Below, piece after piece: positions 13,238-21,479 of a stretch of 29,264 nt of DNA. Below the pieces are notes generated by a model, which was not told where the DNA came from, ran no database searches, and saw only the letters and a list, made by a program, of their open reading frames with translations. The translations under genes and the position numbers were made by a program. Every line of letters starts with the position of its first letter. Position 1 is the stretch's first letter. Location: positions 1-29,264 of the forward strand of contig JAEXRM010000089.1 in the NCBI GenBank assembly GCA_023440865.1, given 5' to 3'. The DNA is from Bacillota bacterium (lineage in GTDB: Bacteria; Bacillota; Clostridia; DSM-8532).

Positions 13238-16200
13238 ATGCTCAACGACACGCAGATGGAACGGATGCTGGGCAAGATGACCCGGCTCGAGAGAACCTAC
13301 GAACCGCTCATTTTCCGCAAGATCGGTGAAATGGAGACCCGCATGCTCGAAACGGGCGAACGGTTGCATGCGATCCCCCCCGCCGACGCCGGATGGAAGC
13401 CGGTCTCGGCCGGGGACCGCTGGGGCGGGGAGGGCTGCTATGCCTGGTTCGCCGGCGAGGTGCGCGTGCCGGAGGCATACGCCGGGCAGCGGATCTTCCT
13501 GCAGCCGCAGGTCGGCGGATACGAGGCGATGCTGTGGGTGAACGGCACCCCGTACGGCACCTTCGCCACGAAGATCGTCCAGACCGGTCATGGCAACCAC
13601 TTCTGCGACCTCATCGCCCATGCGGCCGATCCAGGCAAGCCGGTTTCCGTTGCGGTCGAGTTCTACGCCGGCCACTACATCCTCGGCACGCAGCCTTTTG
13701 AAACCATCCCGCCCTCCGATTTCCGGCACTCCTTCCAGTGCATGGACCTGTGCGTGAAGAATCAGGACATCGCCGATTTCGTCTTCGACCTGCGTGCCCT
13801 CAACCAGCTGTCCGCTAAGATGGACCCGCTGTCCTACCGAAGGGCCGAGGTGCGCAACTGCCTGCTCGAGGTGTTCAAGGTCGTCGTCCAGTCACCGGAC
13901 GATGCGGAGGAGTCCGAATGGCGGCCTGCGCTCGCCCGCGCCCGCGAGGTCATGGCCCCCGTCCTGGCGGCGAGGAATGCCGATTCCGCGCCTATTGCCG
14001 GCATCGTCGGCCATTCCCACATGGACACGGCCTGGCTGTGGCCCATCCCGGAGACCGTGAAGAAGTGCGCCCGCACCTTCTCCAACCAGATCAGCCTCAT
14101 GGACCAGTTCCCGGAGTACCGGTTCATCCAGAGCTCGGCCTACCATCTGGAAATGATCCGTGCCAACTACCCTTCCCTGTTCGAGGCCATCCGCGAAAAG
14201 GTCGCCGCAGGCCGGTACGAGCCCAACGGCGGCGTTTGGGTGGAGTGCGACTGCAACATCACCTCGGGCGAGTCGATGATCCGGCAGTTCCTCTGGGGCC
14301 AGCGCTACACGCAACGGCATTTCGGCTACACGTCCGACGCGTTCTGGCTGCCAGACACGTTCGGGTACAGCGCCGCCATTCCGCAGATCATGCAGGGCAG
14401 CCGCGTGAAGTATTTCCTGACGACGAAGCTCTCCTGGAACGACACCAACCGGTTCCCGCACGAGACTTTCCGCTGGGAGGGCATCGACGGCAGCGCCGTG
14501 CTGACACACTTCAACACCATCCAGAGCTGGCCCGATCCCAAGTGCCTCATCGAGGCCATGGAAGGGCGCGAGTCTAACGATTTCATCCGCAACAAGCGCG
14601 TCACGAAACGCCGGCTCGTCACCTACGGCATGGGTGACGGCGGCGGCGGCCCGCAGTTCGAGATGGTCGAGATGTCGCGCCGTGTCCGGGATCTCGACGG
14701 CGCGCCGAAGGCGGAGCACATGTCCGTCAGCGCCTTCATGCAGGCGGTGGAGCGGGAGGCGGCCGAGCTGCCGGTCTACCGCGGAGAGCTCTACCTGGAG
14801 CTGCATCGCGGCACGCTCACCAACCAGCACGAGATCAAGCGGAACAACCGCAAGGCCGAGCTGCTGCTGCGCGATCTCGAGTTCCTGCTTGTCCGCAACG
14901 CGGTATCGGCGGGGCAGGCGGCATCGGGAGAGGTCGTGCGACCGCTGATGGAGACCCTGCTGGTCAACCAGTTCCACGATATCCTGCCCGGCACGTGCAT
15001 CGCCTCGGCACACGACCAGTGTCATCAGGAAATGGGCAGGCTGCTGGCGGACGGCCGGGATTTGGTCGATGCGGCTGCCGGCGGCTTGCTGCGTGCGTCT
15101 GTGGCGGCTGCGACCACAACCGTGACGCTGGTCAACACGCTGGGCTTTCCGCGCACGGACGATGTCGTGCTGCCCGACCAGGAAGGACTCATGCCCGCGG
15201 ACCCCGCCATCCGGTACCAACGGTATCACGATGTGGACGGGAACGCGCAGCTCGTGCTGGGTGGCGTGAGGATGCCGGCGTTCAGCGGCACGGCGGTTTC
15301 GCTCGTGCCCGAAGCATCCGCGCACGCCGGCCCCGCGCCCTCCCCGTTCCGATATGACGGGCGGTCGCTTGAAACGCCGTATGCCCGTGTGGCCTTCGAT
15401 GAAACGGGTGCCATCGCATCCTTCGTGGACCGCCGCAACGGCCGCGAGCTGCGCGGTGCGGGACATCCCCTGAACACCTTCCTGCTGGCCGAGGATCTGC
15501 CGACCTCCTGGGACAACTGGGACGTCGACGCGGACATTGCCTGCAAGTACGAGACGCCGGCAATCCTGCTCGAGCGCACGGTTGTTGCGGACGGACCGGT
15601 GCAGTTCCGCCTGCGCAGCCGGTACCGCCTTTCCAGGCGGACGTCGCTCGTGCAGGACATGGTGTTCCATGCCGGTTCCGCCCGCGTGGACTTCGAGACG
15701 GTGCTCGACTGGCAGGACAAGCACCGGTTCCTCAAGGTCGGCTTCGACACGACGGTGCAGTCCGGCAGCGCGCGCCATGAAATCCAGTTTGGCCACTGCC
15801 TCAAGCCGACGACCCGCAACCATTCCATCGAGCAGGCCATGTTCGAGGTACTCAACCACCGGTTCACGGACCTGTCGGAAACCCGGTACGGCGTGGCCGT
15901 GCTCAACGACTGCAAGTACGGCGTGTCGGTGGAAGGTGGCGACATCCGGCTGTCCCTTCACAAGGGCGGCTGCCGGCCCGATCCGCGCGGAGACGCCGGC
16001 AACCACCGCTTCACGTACGCCTTTCTGCCGCACGAGGGCGGCTTCTCGGCATCCAACACCGTGTTGCCGGGGTATGAGCTCAATGCCGCCCCGATCGCGC
16101 TGGAGGGTGATCGGGCATTCTCCTCGCTGCTCGCCGTTTCGGCAGACCATGTGATTGCGGAGACGGTCAAGCCCTGCGAGGATGCGGAACGGGCGTTCAT

Positions 16201-16405
16201 CGTGCGCCTGTACGAGAGCGAGGGCACCGTGGGGCGCACGGATGTCCGGTTCGGGTTCCCGGTTCTGGGGGTTGTCGAGACGAACATGCTCGAGGAACCG
16301 ATGGAGAACGGCGCCATTTCGCTTGAAACGGAAAGGACGGCTGCGGTGGCGCGCGATCTCGTGTTCCGTCCGTTCGGCATCCGCACGCTGAAGGTGTTCT
16401 ATTGA
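13238..16405 (+). CDS. Alpha-mannosidase, glycoside hydrolase family 38
   Basis: This 1055-aa retaining alpha-mannosidase has no signal peptide and is probably cytoplasmic, as for the Ams1-type bacterial and yeast enzymes of about this length. An N-terminal beta domain (to ~240) precedes the catalytic barrel. The zinc site shows as HMDTAWLW (His261, Asp263), the nucleophile is Asp373 in WLPDTFGY, and VECDCNITSGES (335-346) is a further conserved block. A helical bundle (~560-640) and large C-terminal beta domains follow. The start is supported by AGGAGG eight bases before the ATG. It would release mannose from imported alpha-mannosides, such as fragments of yeast mannan or N-glycans. The gene is single, with its own promoter. 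No mannoside transporter is adjacent. Confidence 0.95.
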   Translation: MLNDTQMERMLGKMTRLERTYEPLIFRKIGEMETRMLETGERLHAIPPADAGWKPVSAGDRWGGEGCYAWFAGEVRVPEAYAGQRIFLQPQVGGYEAMLWVNGTPYGTFATKIVQTGHGNHFCDLIAHAADPGKPVSVAVEFYAGHYILGTQPFETIPPSDFRHSFQCMDLCVKNQDIADFVFDLRALNQLSAKMDPLSYRRAEVRNCLLEVFKVVVQSPDDAEESEWRPALARAREVMAPVLAARNADSAPIAGIVGHSHMDTAWLWPIPETVKKCARTFSNQISLMDQFPEYRFIQSSAYHLEMIRANYPSLFEAIREKVAAGRYEPNGGVWVECDCNITSGESMIRQFLWGQRYTQRHFGYTSDAFWLPDTFGYSAAIPQIMQGSRVKYFLTTKLSWNDTNRFPHETFRWEGIDGSAVLTHFNTIQSWPDPKCLIEAMEGRESNDFIRNKRVTKRRLVTYGMGDGGGGPQFEMVEMSRRVRDLDGAPKAEHMSVSAFMQAVEREAAELPVYRGELYLELHRGTLTNQHEIKRNNRKAELLLRDLEFLLVRNAVSAGQAASGEVVRPLMETLLVNQFHDILPGTCIASAHDQCHQEMGRLLADGRDLVDAAAGGLLRASVAAATTTVTLVNTLGFPRTDDVVLPDQEGLMPADPAIRYQRYHDVDGNAQLVLGGVRMPAFSGTAVSLVPEASAHAGPAPSPFRYDGRSLETPYARVAFDETGAIASFVDRRNGRELRGAGHPLNTFLLAEDLPTSWDNWDVDADIACKYETPAILLERTVVADGPVQFRLRSRYRLSRRTSLVQDMVFHAGSARVDFETVLDWQDKHRFLKVGFDTTVQSGSARHEIQFGHCLKPTTRNHSIEQAMFEVLNHRFTDLSETRYGVAVLNDCKYGVSVEGGDIRLSLHKGGCRPDPRGDAGNHRFTYAFLPHEGGFSASNTVLPGYELNAAPIALEGDRAFSSLLAVSADHVIAETVKPCEDAERAFIVRLYESEGTVGRTDVRFGFPVLGVVETNMLEEPMENGAISLETERTAAVARDLVFRPFGIRTLKVFY

Positions 16406-16567
16406 GGGGATGCCGGGTTCGGTGAAGGGAAGTCGCGTTCGACCGCAAAGATGACGGATGGACAGCGCGGGGGTCGGCCGGCGCATAGACAAATCGCATG
16501 CGCACGCGTATGTACGGATGAAATTGACGCATGCGGAGATTGGCATGCGGAAGGGGATTGCGGATCC

Positions 16568-17362
16568 ATGTTTTATGAAACGCACCACAAGATGGGACAA
16601 ATGATGCATGACCGCATCGAACGGCTGTATCCCGGCAAGATCCAGCGGGACGCGTTCGTTTATGGCAATGTCAAGCCCGATCTGCTGCGCAAGGGTGCGA
16701 AGGACCGGCACCTGCTGTCGGACACCCTGCCCTTCATCGAACTGACGGCCGGCTTCCTCTGCACGCCCTCCTATGATCCGGAGGAGGATGCCGTACTGCT
16801 CGGCATGGTCTGCCATCATGTCTGTGACGCGTTCTGCCGGTATCACCAGGAGCTGTCGCTGTATCGGGACTATCCCAGACATCTGGAGTATGAACTGGGG
16901 TTGAATGCCTATTTTCTGGAGTGCCTGCGGAATGGACTTTTTCTTTCGGACGAGGGGAAGCTGGTGGCCTCGCATGTGCCTGACGACCGGGTGAGTGCCG
17001 AATCCGCAGTGACCGTGTCCGCTGGCGGAGCCTGCATGGAAGTGGTGCCGGTGCAACAGGTGCATGCCGATGCCAAGCTTGTCGCCTGTGCTCCGGCGGC
17101 CGGGGAGGGCCGCCCCGATGCGGGCGAACCTGAAGCGGGCGAGCCCGAAGCGGACACGGCCCAGGCGGTCGTCCCCGGAAATCGCAGCGCGATCCAGGCC
17201 GTGATCCCCATGATGCTCCGGTTTCATGTCCGCCGCGCGGCATACGCCGACGAGCCGCCATCCTTTCTGCTGGATCTGCGGTCTGCGCTCGAAGCGTGCG
17301 CGGAACTGACGGACGCCATCCTCGCCAAGCGGTTTCTCCCGGTTGGATCGCCGCGTGCCTGA
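16568..17362 (+). CDS. Zinc-dependent phospholipase C family protein
   Basis: This 264-aa protein resembles the Zn_dep_PLPC family (S1/P1-nuclease-like helical fold). Candidate metal ligands are His6/His7, Asp38 in GNVKPDL, and the His-Asp-His set in MVCHHVCDAFCRYH (His83, His84, Asp87, His93). It lacks a signal peptide, so it is not a classical secreted phospholipase C; intracellular members of this family in Bacillota are of unknown function. Residues ~140-205 form an Ala/Glu/Pro-rich insertion with a 15-base tandem duplication (17120-17134, 17135-17149, encoding AGEPE twice). AAGGGGA lies about ten bases before the chosen ATG; an earlier in-frame ATG at 16451 would add 39 non-homologous residues. 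No promoter is recognised; it may be cotranscribed with the mannosidase (162-base gap). Confidence 0.8.
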   Translation: MFYETHHKMGQMMHDRIERLYPGKIQRDAFVYGNVKPDLLRKGAKDRHLLSDTLPFIELTAGFLCTPSYDPEEDAVLLGMVCHHVCDAFCRYHQELSLYRDYPRHLEYELGLNAYFLECLRNGLFLSDEGKLVASHVPDDRVSAESAVTVSAGGACMEVVPVQQVHADAKLVACAPAAGEGRPDAGEPEAGEPEADTAQAVVPGNRSAIQAVIPMMLRFHVRRAAYADEPPSFLLDLRSALEACAELTDAILAKRFLPVGSPRA

Positions 17363-17387
17363 AATCGTCCATGTCCCCGGCAAAATC

Positions 17388-17447
17388 AACGCGTCCGTGG
17401 CGGGCATTTCCGGATCACAACCCGGAAATCTCCGCCACGGACGCGTT
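17388..17447. terminator. Large bidirectional terminator hairpin
   Basis: A perfect 16-bp outer stem (17388-17403 with 17432-17447), a 2x2 internal mismatch and a perfect 8-bp inner stem (17406-17413 with 17422-17429) close on an 8-base loop. It lies between the convergent phospholipase C-like and LURF-one genes. On the minus strand it is followed by TGATTTTG; on the plus strand there is no T-run. Confidence 0.8.
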
Positions 17448-17497
17448 GCTCGGTGATGCTGCACAGCCGGATGACGGCGGCTGTTCCGGTTGGCCGC

Positions 17498-17974
17498 CTA
17501 GTTGTTGTTTTGGGCCTGGATGGCGCAGTCCACCGCGAGCGCGACGCACAGGCAGATCAGCTCGTCGGCACCCGGCGCGATGTCCATCACATAGCTGTCG
17601 CCCCAGGTGAACCACTCCTTGGAAAGCCGCATGACTGGGGCTCCGTTCTGCAGCAGCGTGTAGTCGTGCGCCCAGAAGTCGCCCGCAAGCTCGAGGTCCA
17701 TGCCCTCCACCCGGTAATGCGGCTTGAGGAACGTGAATTCCTTGACCACGGCCGCGATCTCCATGCCATTGACCTCGATGAAGTAGCGGGGCATGAAGGA
17801 CATGACCTTTTGCCGGAGCATGGCGCGTTCCGACCCGCCTGCGTCGAGAATGTGCAGTCGCTTGCCGAGTGAGAACACCTCCCCCTCGACATGCCATCGG
17901 TCACTTCCCTGCTCGTCCTTGATGGTGAACCGGTCGCTGAACGACCAGACCTTCTGTTTCATGAACAGCCGCAT
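17498..17974 (-). CDS. LURF-one-related (YxjI/tubby-like fold) protein
   Basis: This 158-aa protein fits the LURF-one family: start MRLFMKQKVWSFSDRFTIKD, the repeated pattern of short beta strands, an EVFSLGKRLHILD strand pair, QKVMSFMPRYFIEV, and the C-terminal hydrophobic helix (about 136-153) that would fill the barrel. The family has the phospholipid-scramblase/tubby fold; the bacterial members have no established reaction. AAGGAGG precedes the ATG. It is the last gene of the leftward series and ends before the large hairpin; it may be transcribed with msrAB, whose stop lies 169 bases upstream. Confidence 0.85.
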   Translation of the reverse strand: MRLFMKQKVWSFSDRFTIKDEQGSDRWHVEGEVFSLGKRLHILDAGGSERAMLRQKVMSFMPRYFIEVNGMEIAAVVKEFTFLKPHYRVEGMDLELAGDFWAHDYTLLQNGAPVMRLSKEWFTWGDSYVMDIAPGADELICLCVALAVDCAIQAQNNN

Positions 17975-18143
17975 GATGCCTCCTTCCGTGACGGCGGGTT
18001 CCCTTGGGAAACCAGCATCCACAGCAGAATACGCGCGAACACCTCCCGGGTATGATGGGGCAATGTCCGTTTTGGCGCGCAAACGTCCCTCCGGTGCTCG
18101 CGGGGCATGTCATGGCGCACGTGTAGCCGGGCATCAAACGGCA

Positions 18144-19157
18144 TCACTTTTCTCGCAGCAGCGGCAGGTACCGCCCATAGCCCTCCCGCTCCAGATCGGC
18201 GCGGGGGATGAAGCGCAAAGCGGCGCTGTTGATGCAAAAGCGCTTGCCGCCCCGATCCGCAGGCCCATCCTCGAACACGTGTCCCAGATGGGCGTCTCCG
18301 ACGCGGCTGCGGACCTCGGTGCGGGACATGCCGTGGCTCGTGTCCGTGCGGTACGCGACAACCTGGGGATCCACCGGCTCCACGAAGCTGGGCCAGCCGC
18401 ATCCGGAGTCGAACTTGTCCGCGGACAGAAACAGGGGCTCGCCGGTTGTCACATCCACATACAGGCCATCCTCGTGCCGGTTCCAGTATGCATTGTCGAA
18501 AGGCCGCTCCGTGGCAGCCTGCTGCGTCACCTGCCACTGCAGCGGGGTCAGCGTGGCCCGGAGCTGCTCGGGGCCGGGCTTGGCGTATGCGCCGGGATCC
18601 ACCTGCACGAAGGCTTCGGACAGGGTGTCGAAATGCACGTGGCAGTATCCGTCCGGATGCTTCTCCAGATAATCCTGATGATAGTCCTCGGCGGGGAAAA
18701 AGTGCACAAGCGGCATGACTTCGGTGACGAGGGGTTGGGTGTGCTTTTTGGCCTCCTCCGCCATGACCGCGCGGATGACCGGCACGTCCGCCTCGAGGCG
18801 CCAGTAGATGCCGGTGCGGTATTGCGTGCCGTGGTCGCCGCCCTGCCGGTTCAGCGAGGTGGGATCGATGATGGCGAAGAAATGGCGCAGCAGCGTCTCG
18901 AGCGACACGCGGCCGGGATCGTAGCGCACATGGACGGTTTCGGCGTGACCCGTGCCGTTGTGGCAGACATCGTGATAGGTGGGGTGATCCGTATGGCCGT
19001 TCGCGTATCCGACCGTTGTATCGGCGACACCGAACACGCGGGCCAGATATGCTTCCGTTCCCCAGAAGCAGCCCCCGGCCAGCCAGATGTCGGCGAGATC
19101 GGTGCGGGTGTAATCGATGGCGGTGTTGGGATTGTCGGGCAATGCACCATGCAGCAT
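18144..19157 (-). CDS. msrAB: Bifunctional peptide methionine sulfoxide reductase MsrA-MsrB
   Basis: This 337-aa fusion repairs both stereoisomers of methionine sulfoxide in proteins. The MsrA domain (~20-180) has the catalytic Cys30 in GGCFWG and the YANGHTDHPTY block. The MsrB domain (~205-330) has SGCGWPSF, HLGHVFEDG and the catalytic Cys308 in RFCINSAALRF. The two CXXC zinc sites of many MsrB proteins are absent (VTTGEPLF and RVGDAHLGH where the cysteines would be), so this is a zinc-free form. There is no signal peptide, so it is cytoplasmic. GGAGG precedes the chosen ATG. A 211-base gap after gluQRS holds a candidate promoter region with a PerR-like box at 19296-19310. Confidence 0.95.
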   Translation of the reverse strand: MLHGALPDNPNTAIDYTRTDLADIWLAGGCFWGTEAYLARVFGVADTTVGYANGHTDHPTYHDVCHNGTGHAETVHVRYDPGRVSLETLLRHFFAIIDPTSLNRQGGDHGTQYRTGIYWRLEADVPVIRAVMAEEAKKHTQPLVTEVMPLVHFFPAEDYHQDYLEKHPDGYCHVHFDTLSEAFVQVDPGAYAKPGPEQLRATLTPLQWQVTQQAATERPFDNAYWNRHEDGLYVDVTTGEPLFLSADKFDSGCGWPSFVEPVDPQVVAYRTDTSHGMSRTEVRSRVGDAHLGHVFEDGPADRGGKRFCINSAALRFIPRADLEREGYGRYLPLLREK

Positions 19158-19295
19158 GAGAAGCCTCCACTTGTTCGGACATGTCGGTTCCGGCTGTCTG
19201 TCGTGCTGTCGCCAGCCGGGTGGCATGTATCGGGTGAACCGGTATGCCTGACCATGCGATGACACCGACATTGGTGAGTCGAATGAGCGGAATAC

Positions 19296-19310
19296 CTATC
19301 ATAATGATAC
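19296..19310. promoter_or_regulatory. PerR/Fur-like dyad upstream of msrAB
   Basis: The sequence CTATCAT-A-ATGATAC is a 7-1-7 dyad matching the PerR box TTATAATnATTATAA at 10 of 14 arm positions. It lies ~140 bases before the msrAB start. On the minus strand TTGCGA is 18 bases before CATTAT, which overlaps the dyad, so a bound repressor would block this possible promoter. Peroxide control of a methionine sulfoxide reductase would make sense, but the match is imperfect. Confidence 0.45.
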
Positions 19311-19368
19311 CTTGATTCGACGTGTCGCAAACAATGTCGGACGGCACGGTTCGTTGCCAGGCGTCCGA

Positions 19369-20304
19369 TCACGTCCACCGGGCCGGGTCCACCACCAACT
19401 CACGAAAGGCGGGGATGCGCGCTGGCGTGAAACAGGCCAGCAGATCCTGCGGGCGTACGGCCTCGGGTCTGTCAATCAAACCGGCCAGATGGGCAAGTCG
19501 GCCGGTGATTCGCTCCGGCGTCAGTCCACTAGCCAGCATCTCTCCCAGGTCGAGTGCCCGCTGTCGCTTGGACAGCCGCACCCTGTCCGGATCCGCCAGC
19601 AGGGGGACATGGCAGTAGTGGGGTGCCGGACGGCCGAGCAGCCGCATGATGTACCGTTGCGGAAAGGATGAGGCAAGCAGGTCCGCACCACGCAGGACGA
19701 AATCGACACCCGTCAGCGCGTCGTCAACGGCGCAGGCAAGCTGGTAGGCATATTGGCCGTCCGCGCGTGCCACGATGAAATCTCCCCATTCGGTTGCCAG
19801 ATTCATCTGTTGCGGCCCCTGGACACAATCGCAGAAACTGTCCTCCGCCAGCGGGGCTTCCGGCACGCGCAGTCGCCAGGCGGGCGGCTTGCCGGGGTTT
19901 CTGCCCGCACGCCCCTGGGATGTGCGGCATCGGCCGTCATAGACGACATGGCCGTCTTCGGCATGGGGCGCGGAGGACGCATGCAGATCCAGACGTGAAC
20001 AGACGCAGGGATAGACAAGCCCCTGCGTCTGCCATTCCCGGATGATCGTCTCGTACAGTTCACTCCGGTCCTGCTGCCGGATGCGGGGGTGTGCCGGTGA
20101 TTCGTCCCAGTCGAGGCCCATGAGGCGCAGATCCGCCAGCAGCTGGTCCGTGTATGCGGGGCGGCAGCGGGTGCGGTCGATGTCCTCGATGCGCAACAGC
20201 AGCGTGCCGTTATGGCTGCGGACTGCCAGCCAGTTGAGCAGCGCGGCCCACAGGTTGCCCAGGTGCATGCGGCCTGTGGGGCTGGGTGCGAAGCGGCCGG
20301 TCAT
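19369..20304 (-). CDS. gluQRS: Glutamyl-Q tRNA(Asp) synthetase
   Basis: This 311-aa paralogue of the GluRS catalytic domain lacks the anticodon-binding domains. It would attach glutamate to queuosine at position 34 of tRNA-Asp. Seen are RFAPSPTGRMHLGNL with the HIGH-like motif (14-17), the LRIEDIDRTR block (37-46), zinc-site cysteines Cys100, Cys102 and Cys126 with Tyr122, and the KMSKS-like RLSKR (243-247). Its length of ~300 aa separates it from true GluRS (~480 aa). The start codon overlaps the lacI stop by four bases (ATGA), so its translation is coupled to the regulator gene, an unexpected neighbour. Confidence 0.93.
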   Translation of the reverse strand: MTGRFAPSPTGRMHLGNLWAALLNWLAVRSHNGTLLLRIEDIDRTRCRPAYTDQLLADLRLMGLDWDESPAHPRIRQQDRSELYETIIREWQTQGLVYPCVCSRLDLHASSAPHAEDGHVVYDGRCRTSQGRAGRNPGKPPAWRLRVPEAPLAEDSFCDCVQGPQQMNLATEWGDFIVARADGQYAYQLACAVDDALTGVDFVLRGADLLASSFPQRYIMRLLGRPAPHYCHVPLLADPDRVRLSKRQRALDLGEMLASGLTPERITGRLAHLAGLIDRPEAVRPQDLLACFTPARIPAFRELVVDPARWT

Positions 20305-21353
20305 GCCTCCTCCCGCGAAGGCGCACAGCCGATCGGCACATTCATGCTTTCGCGCTCCACCAGCTGGGTCGGCACGATGACATGGTCCTCGGGGATGCCG
20401 TTCTGTTCGAGCGTGTTGATCAGCAGCCTTGCGGCATGGTAGCCCAGCTGGCTCGCGTTGATGTCGACGGAGGCCAGCGCCGGCTGCTGGTAGACGCCCA
20501 GCCCCGTGTTGTTGAAGCCGATGACGGCGACATCGTTGCGTCCGCGCTCCCGCAGCGTCTGCAGCACACCGATGGCCTGCAGGTCGTCGGCGGTGATGAC
20601 GGCGGTCGGTCGCGGTGTTCCGGGGTCCGGATTGTCGAGCATGGTGCGCATGCAGGCGCCCCCGAAGGTCTCCGTGAACGTGCCGTCCGTGAAGACGTGC
20701 GCCGGCACCGGATGCAGGCCGTGCACGGCCAGTGCGCGGCGGTAGCCGTCATAGCGGTCCTTGGTCATGTTCAGCTCTTCCGGGCCGCCGATGAAGGCGA
20801 TGTGGCGGTGCCCGCGTCCGATGAGCTGGTCGGCGGCCTGATAGGTGGCCTGGAAGTTGTCGTTGTCCACCCAGAGGATGCCGCCCACGTTGTCGGGCCG
20901 GCCGATGACGGAAAAGGGGCACTTCTGCTTGAGCAGGTACTGGATGCACTTGTCACGCGTACGCGAGGTGAACAGGATGATGCCGTCCACGGCGCGGCTC
21001 GAGACGAAGCGTGTTGCGATCTCCAGCTCCTCGCGCTCCTTGGGGTTGAATGCGAACATGACATTGTAGTCATATGACTGCGCAAGCTGGCTGATTCCGG
21101 CCATGGCGCCGATGAAGAAGGGATTGCGGATGAACTGGTCCGCCTCGGCGTTCAGGATGAGGCCGATGGTTCTGCTGGAACTGTTCGCCAGGCTCCTTGC
21201 CGCGGAATGCGGCCTGTATCCGAGCGCCTCGACCGCTTCCATGACACGCTGCCGGGTCTCCGTGCTGATGCGCGGATGGTCGGAAAGGACGCGGGAAACC
21301 GTGGAAGCCGAGACATTGGCCGCCCGTGCCACATCCATGATGGTGCTGCCCAT
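20301..21353 (-). CDS. LacI-family transcriptional regulator, probable MalR
   Basis: This 350-aa repressor has the N-terminal helix-turn-helix and hinge (TIMDVARAANVSASTVSRVLSD, helices at about 5-24; SLANSSSRTIGLI at the hinge), followed by a periplasmic-binding-protein-like effector domain ending in the dimer core pattern FNNTGLGVYQQPALASVDI. AGGAGGGG lies before this ATG; an earlier ATG nine codons upstream has the ribosome binding site behind it. It has its own promoter (21379-21407) at the end of the maltodextrin cluster, so it likely senses maltose or maltodextrin and acts on the operator at 28855-28870. The effector is inferred from context only. Confidence 0.92.
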   Translation of the reverse strand: MGSTIMDVARAANVSASTVSRVLSDHPRISTETRQRVMEAVEALGYRPHSAARSLANSSSRTIGLILNAEADQFIRNPFFIGAMAGISQLAQSYDYNVMFAFNPKEREELEIATRFVSSRAVDGIILFTSRTRDKCIQYLLKQKCPFSVIGRPDNVGGILWVDNDNFQATYQAADQLIGRGHRHIAFIGGPEELNMTKDRYDGYRRALAVHGLHPVPAHVFTDGTFTETFGGACMRTMLDNPDPGTPRPTAVITADDLQAIGVLQTLRERGRNDVAVIGFNNTGLGVYQQPALASVDINASQLGYHAARLLINTLEQNGIPEDHVIVPTQLVERESMNVPIGCAPSREEA

Positions 21354-21378
21354 GAGGCCACCCCCCTCCTGAAAGTCC

Positions 21379-21407
21379 ATTATATGTAGACTTCACCGGA
21401 ACGTCAA
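21379..21407 (-). promoter_or_regulatory. Promoter of the lacI-gluQRS transcript
   Basis: On the minus strand TTGACG (21402-21407) and TATAAT (21379-21384) are 17 bases apart, in the 126-base gap between the neopullulanase and lacI genes. It gives the regulator a transcript separate from the malE promoter and supports the lacI start at 21353. An imperfect AAATCGATCGTTT dyad overlaps its -35. Confidence 0.85.
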
Positions 21408-21479
21408 ATCGATCGTTTCGCAGCGGAATAACATGGGTATGAGTTTTGTTTTCCCGTGTAAGGAAGCATCGCTGCTGTA

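Noticed and set aside
13892..17464. 1190-codon open frame on the minus strand opposite the mannosidase
   Set aside because: It is longer than the sense gene, but it is a high-GC shadow: no recognisable domain, His/Arg/Gln-rich composition, and it crosses two real plus-strand genes and their terminator.
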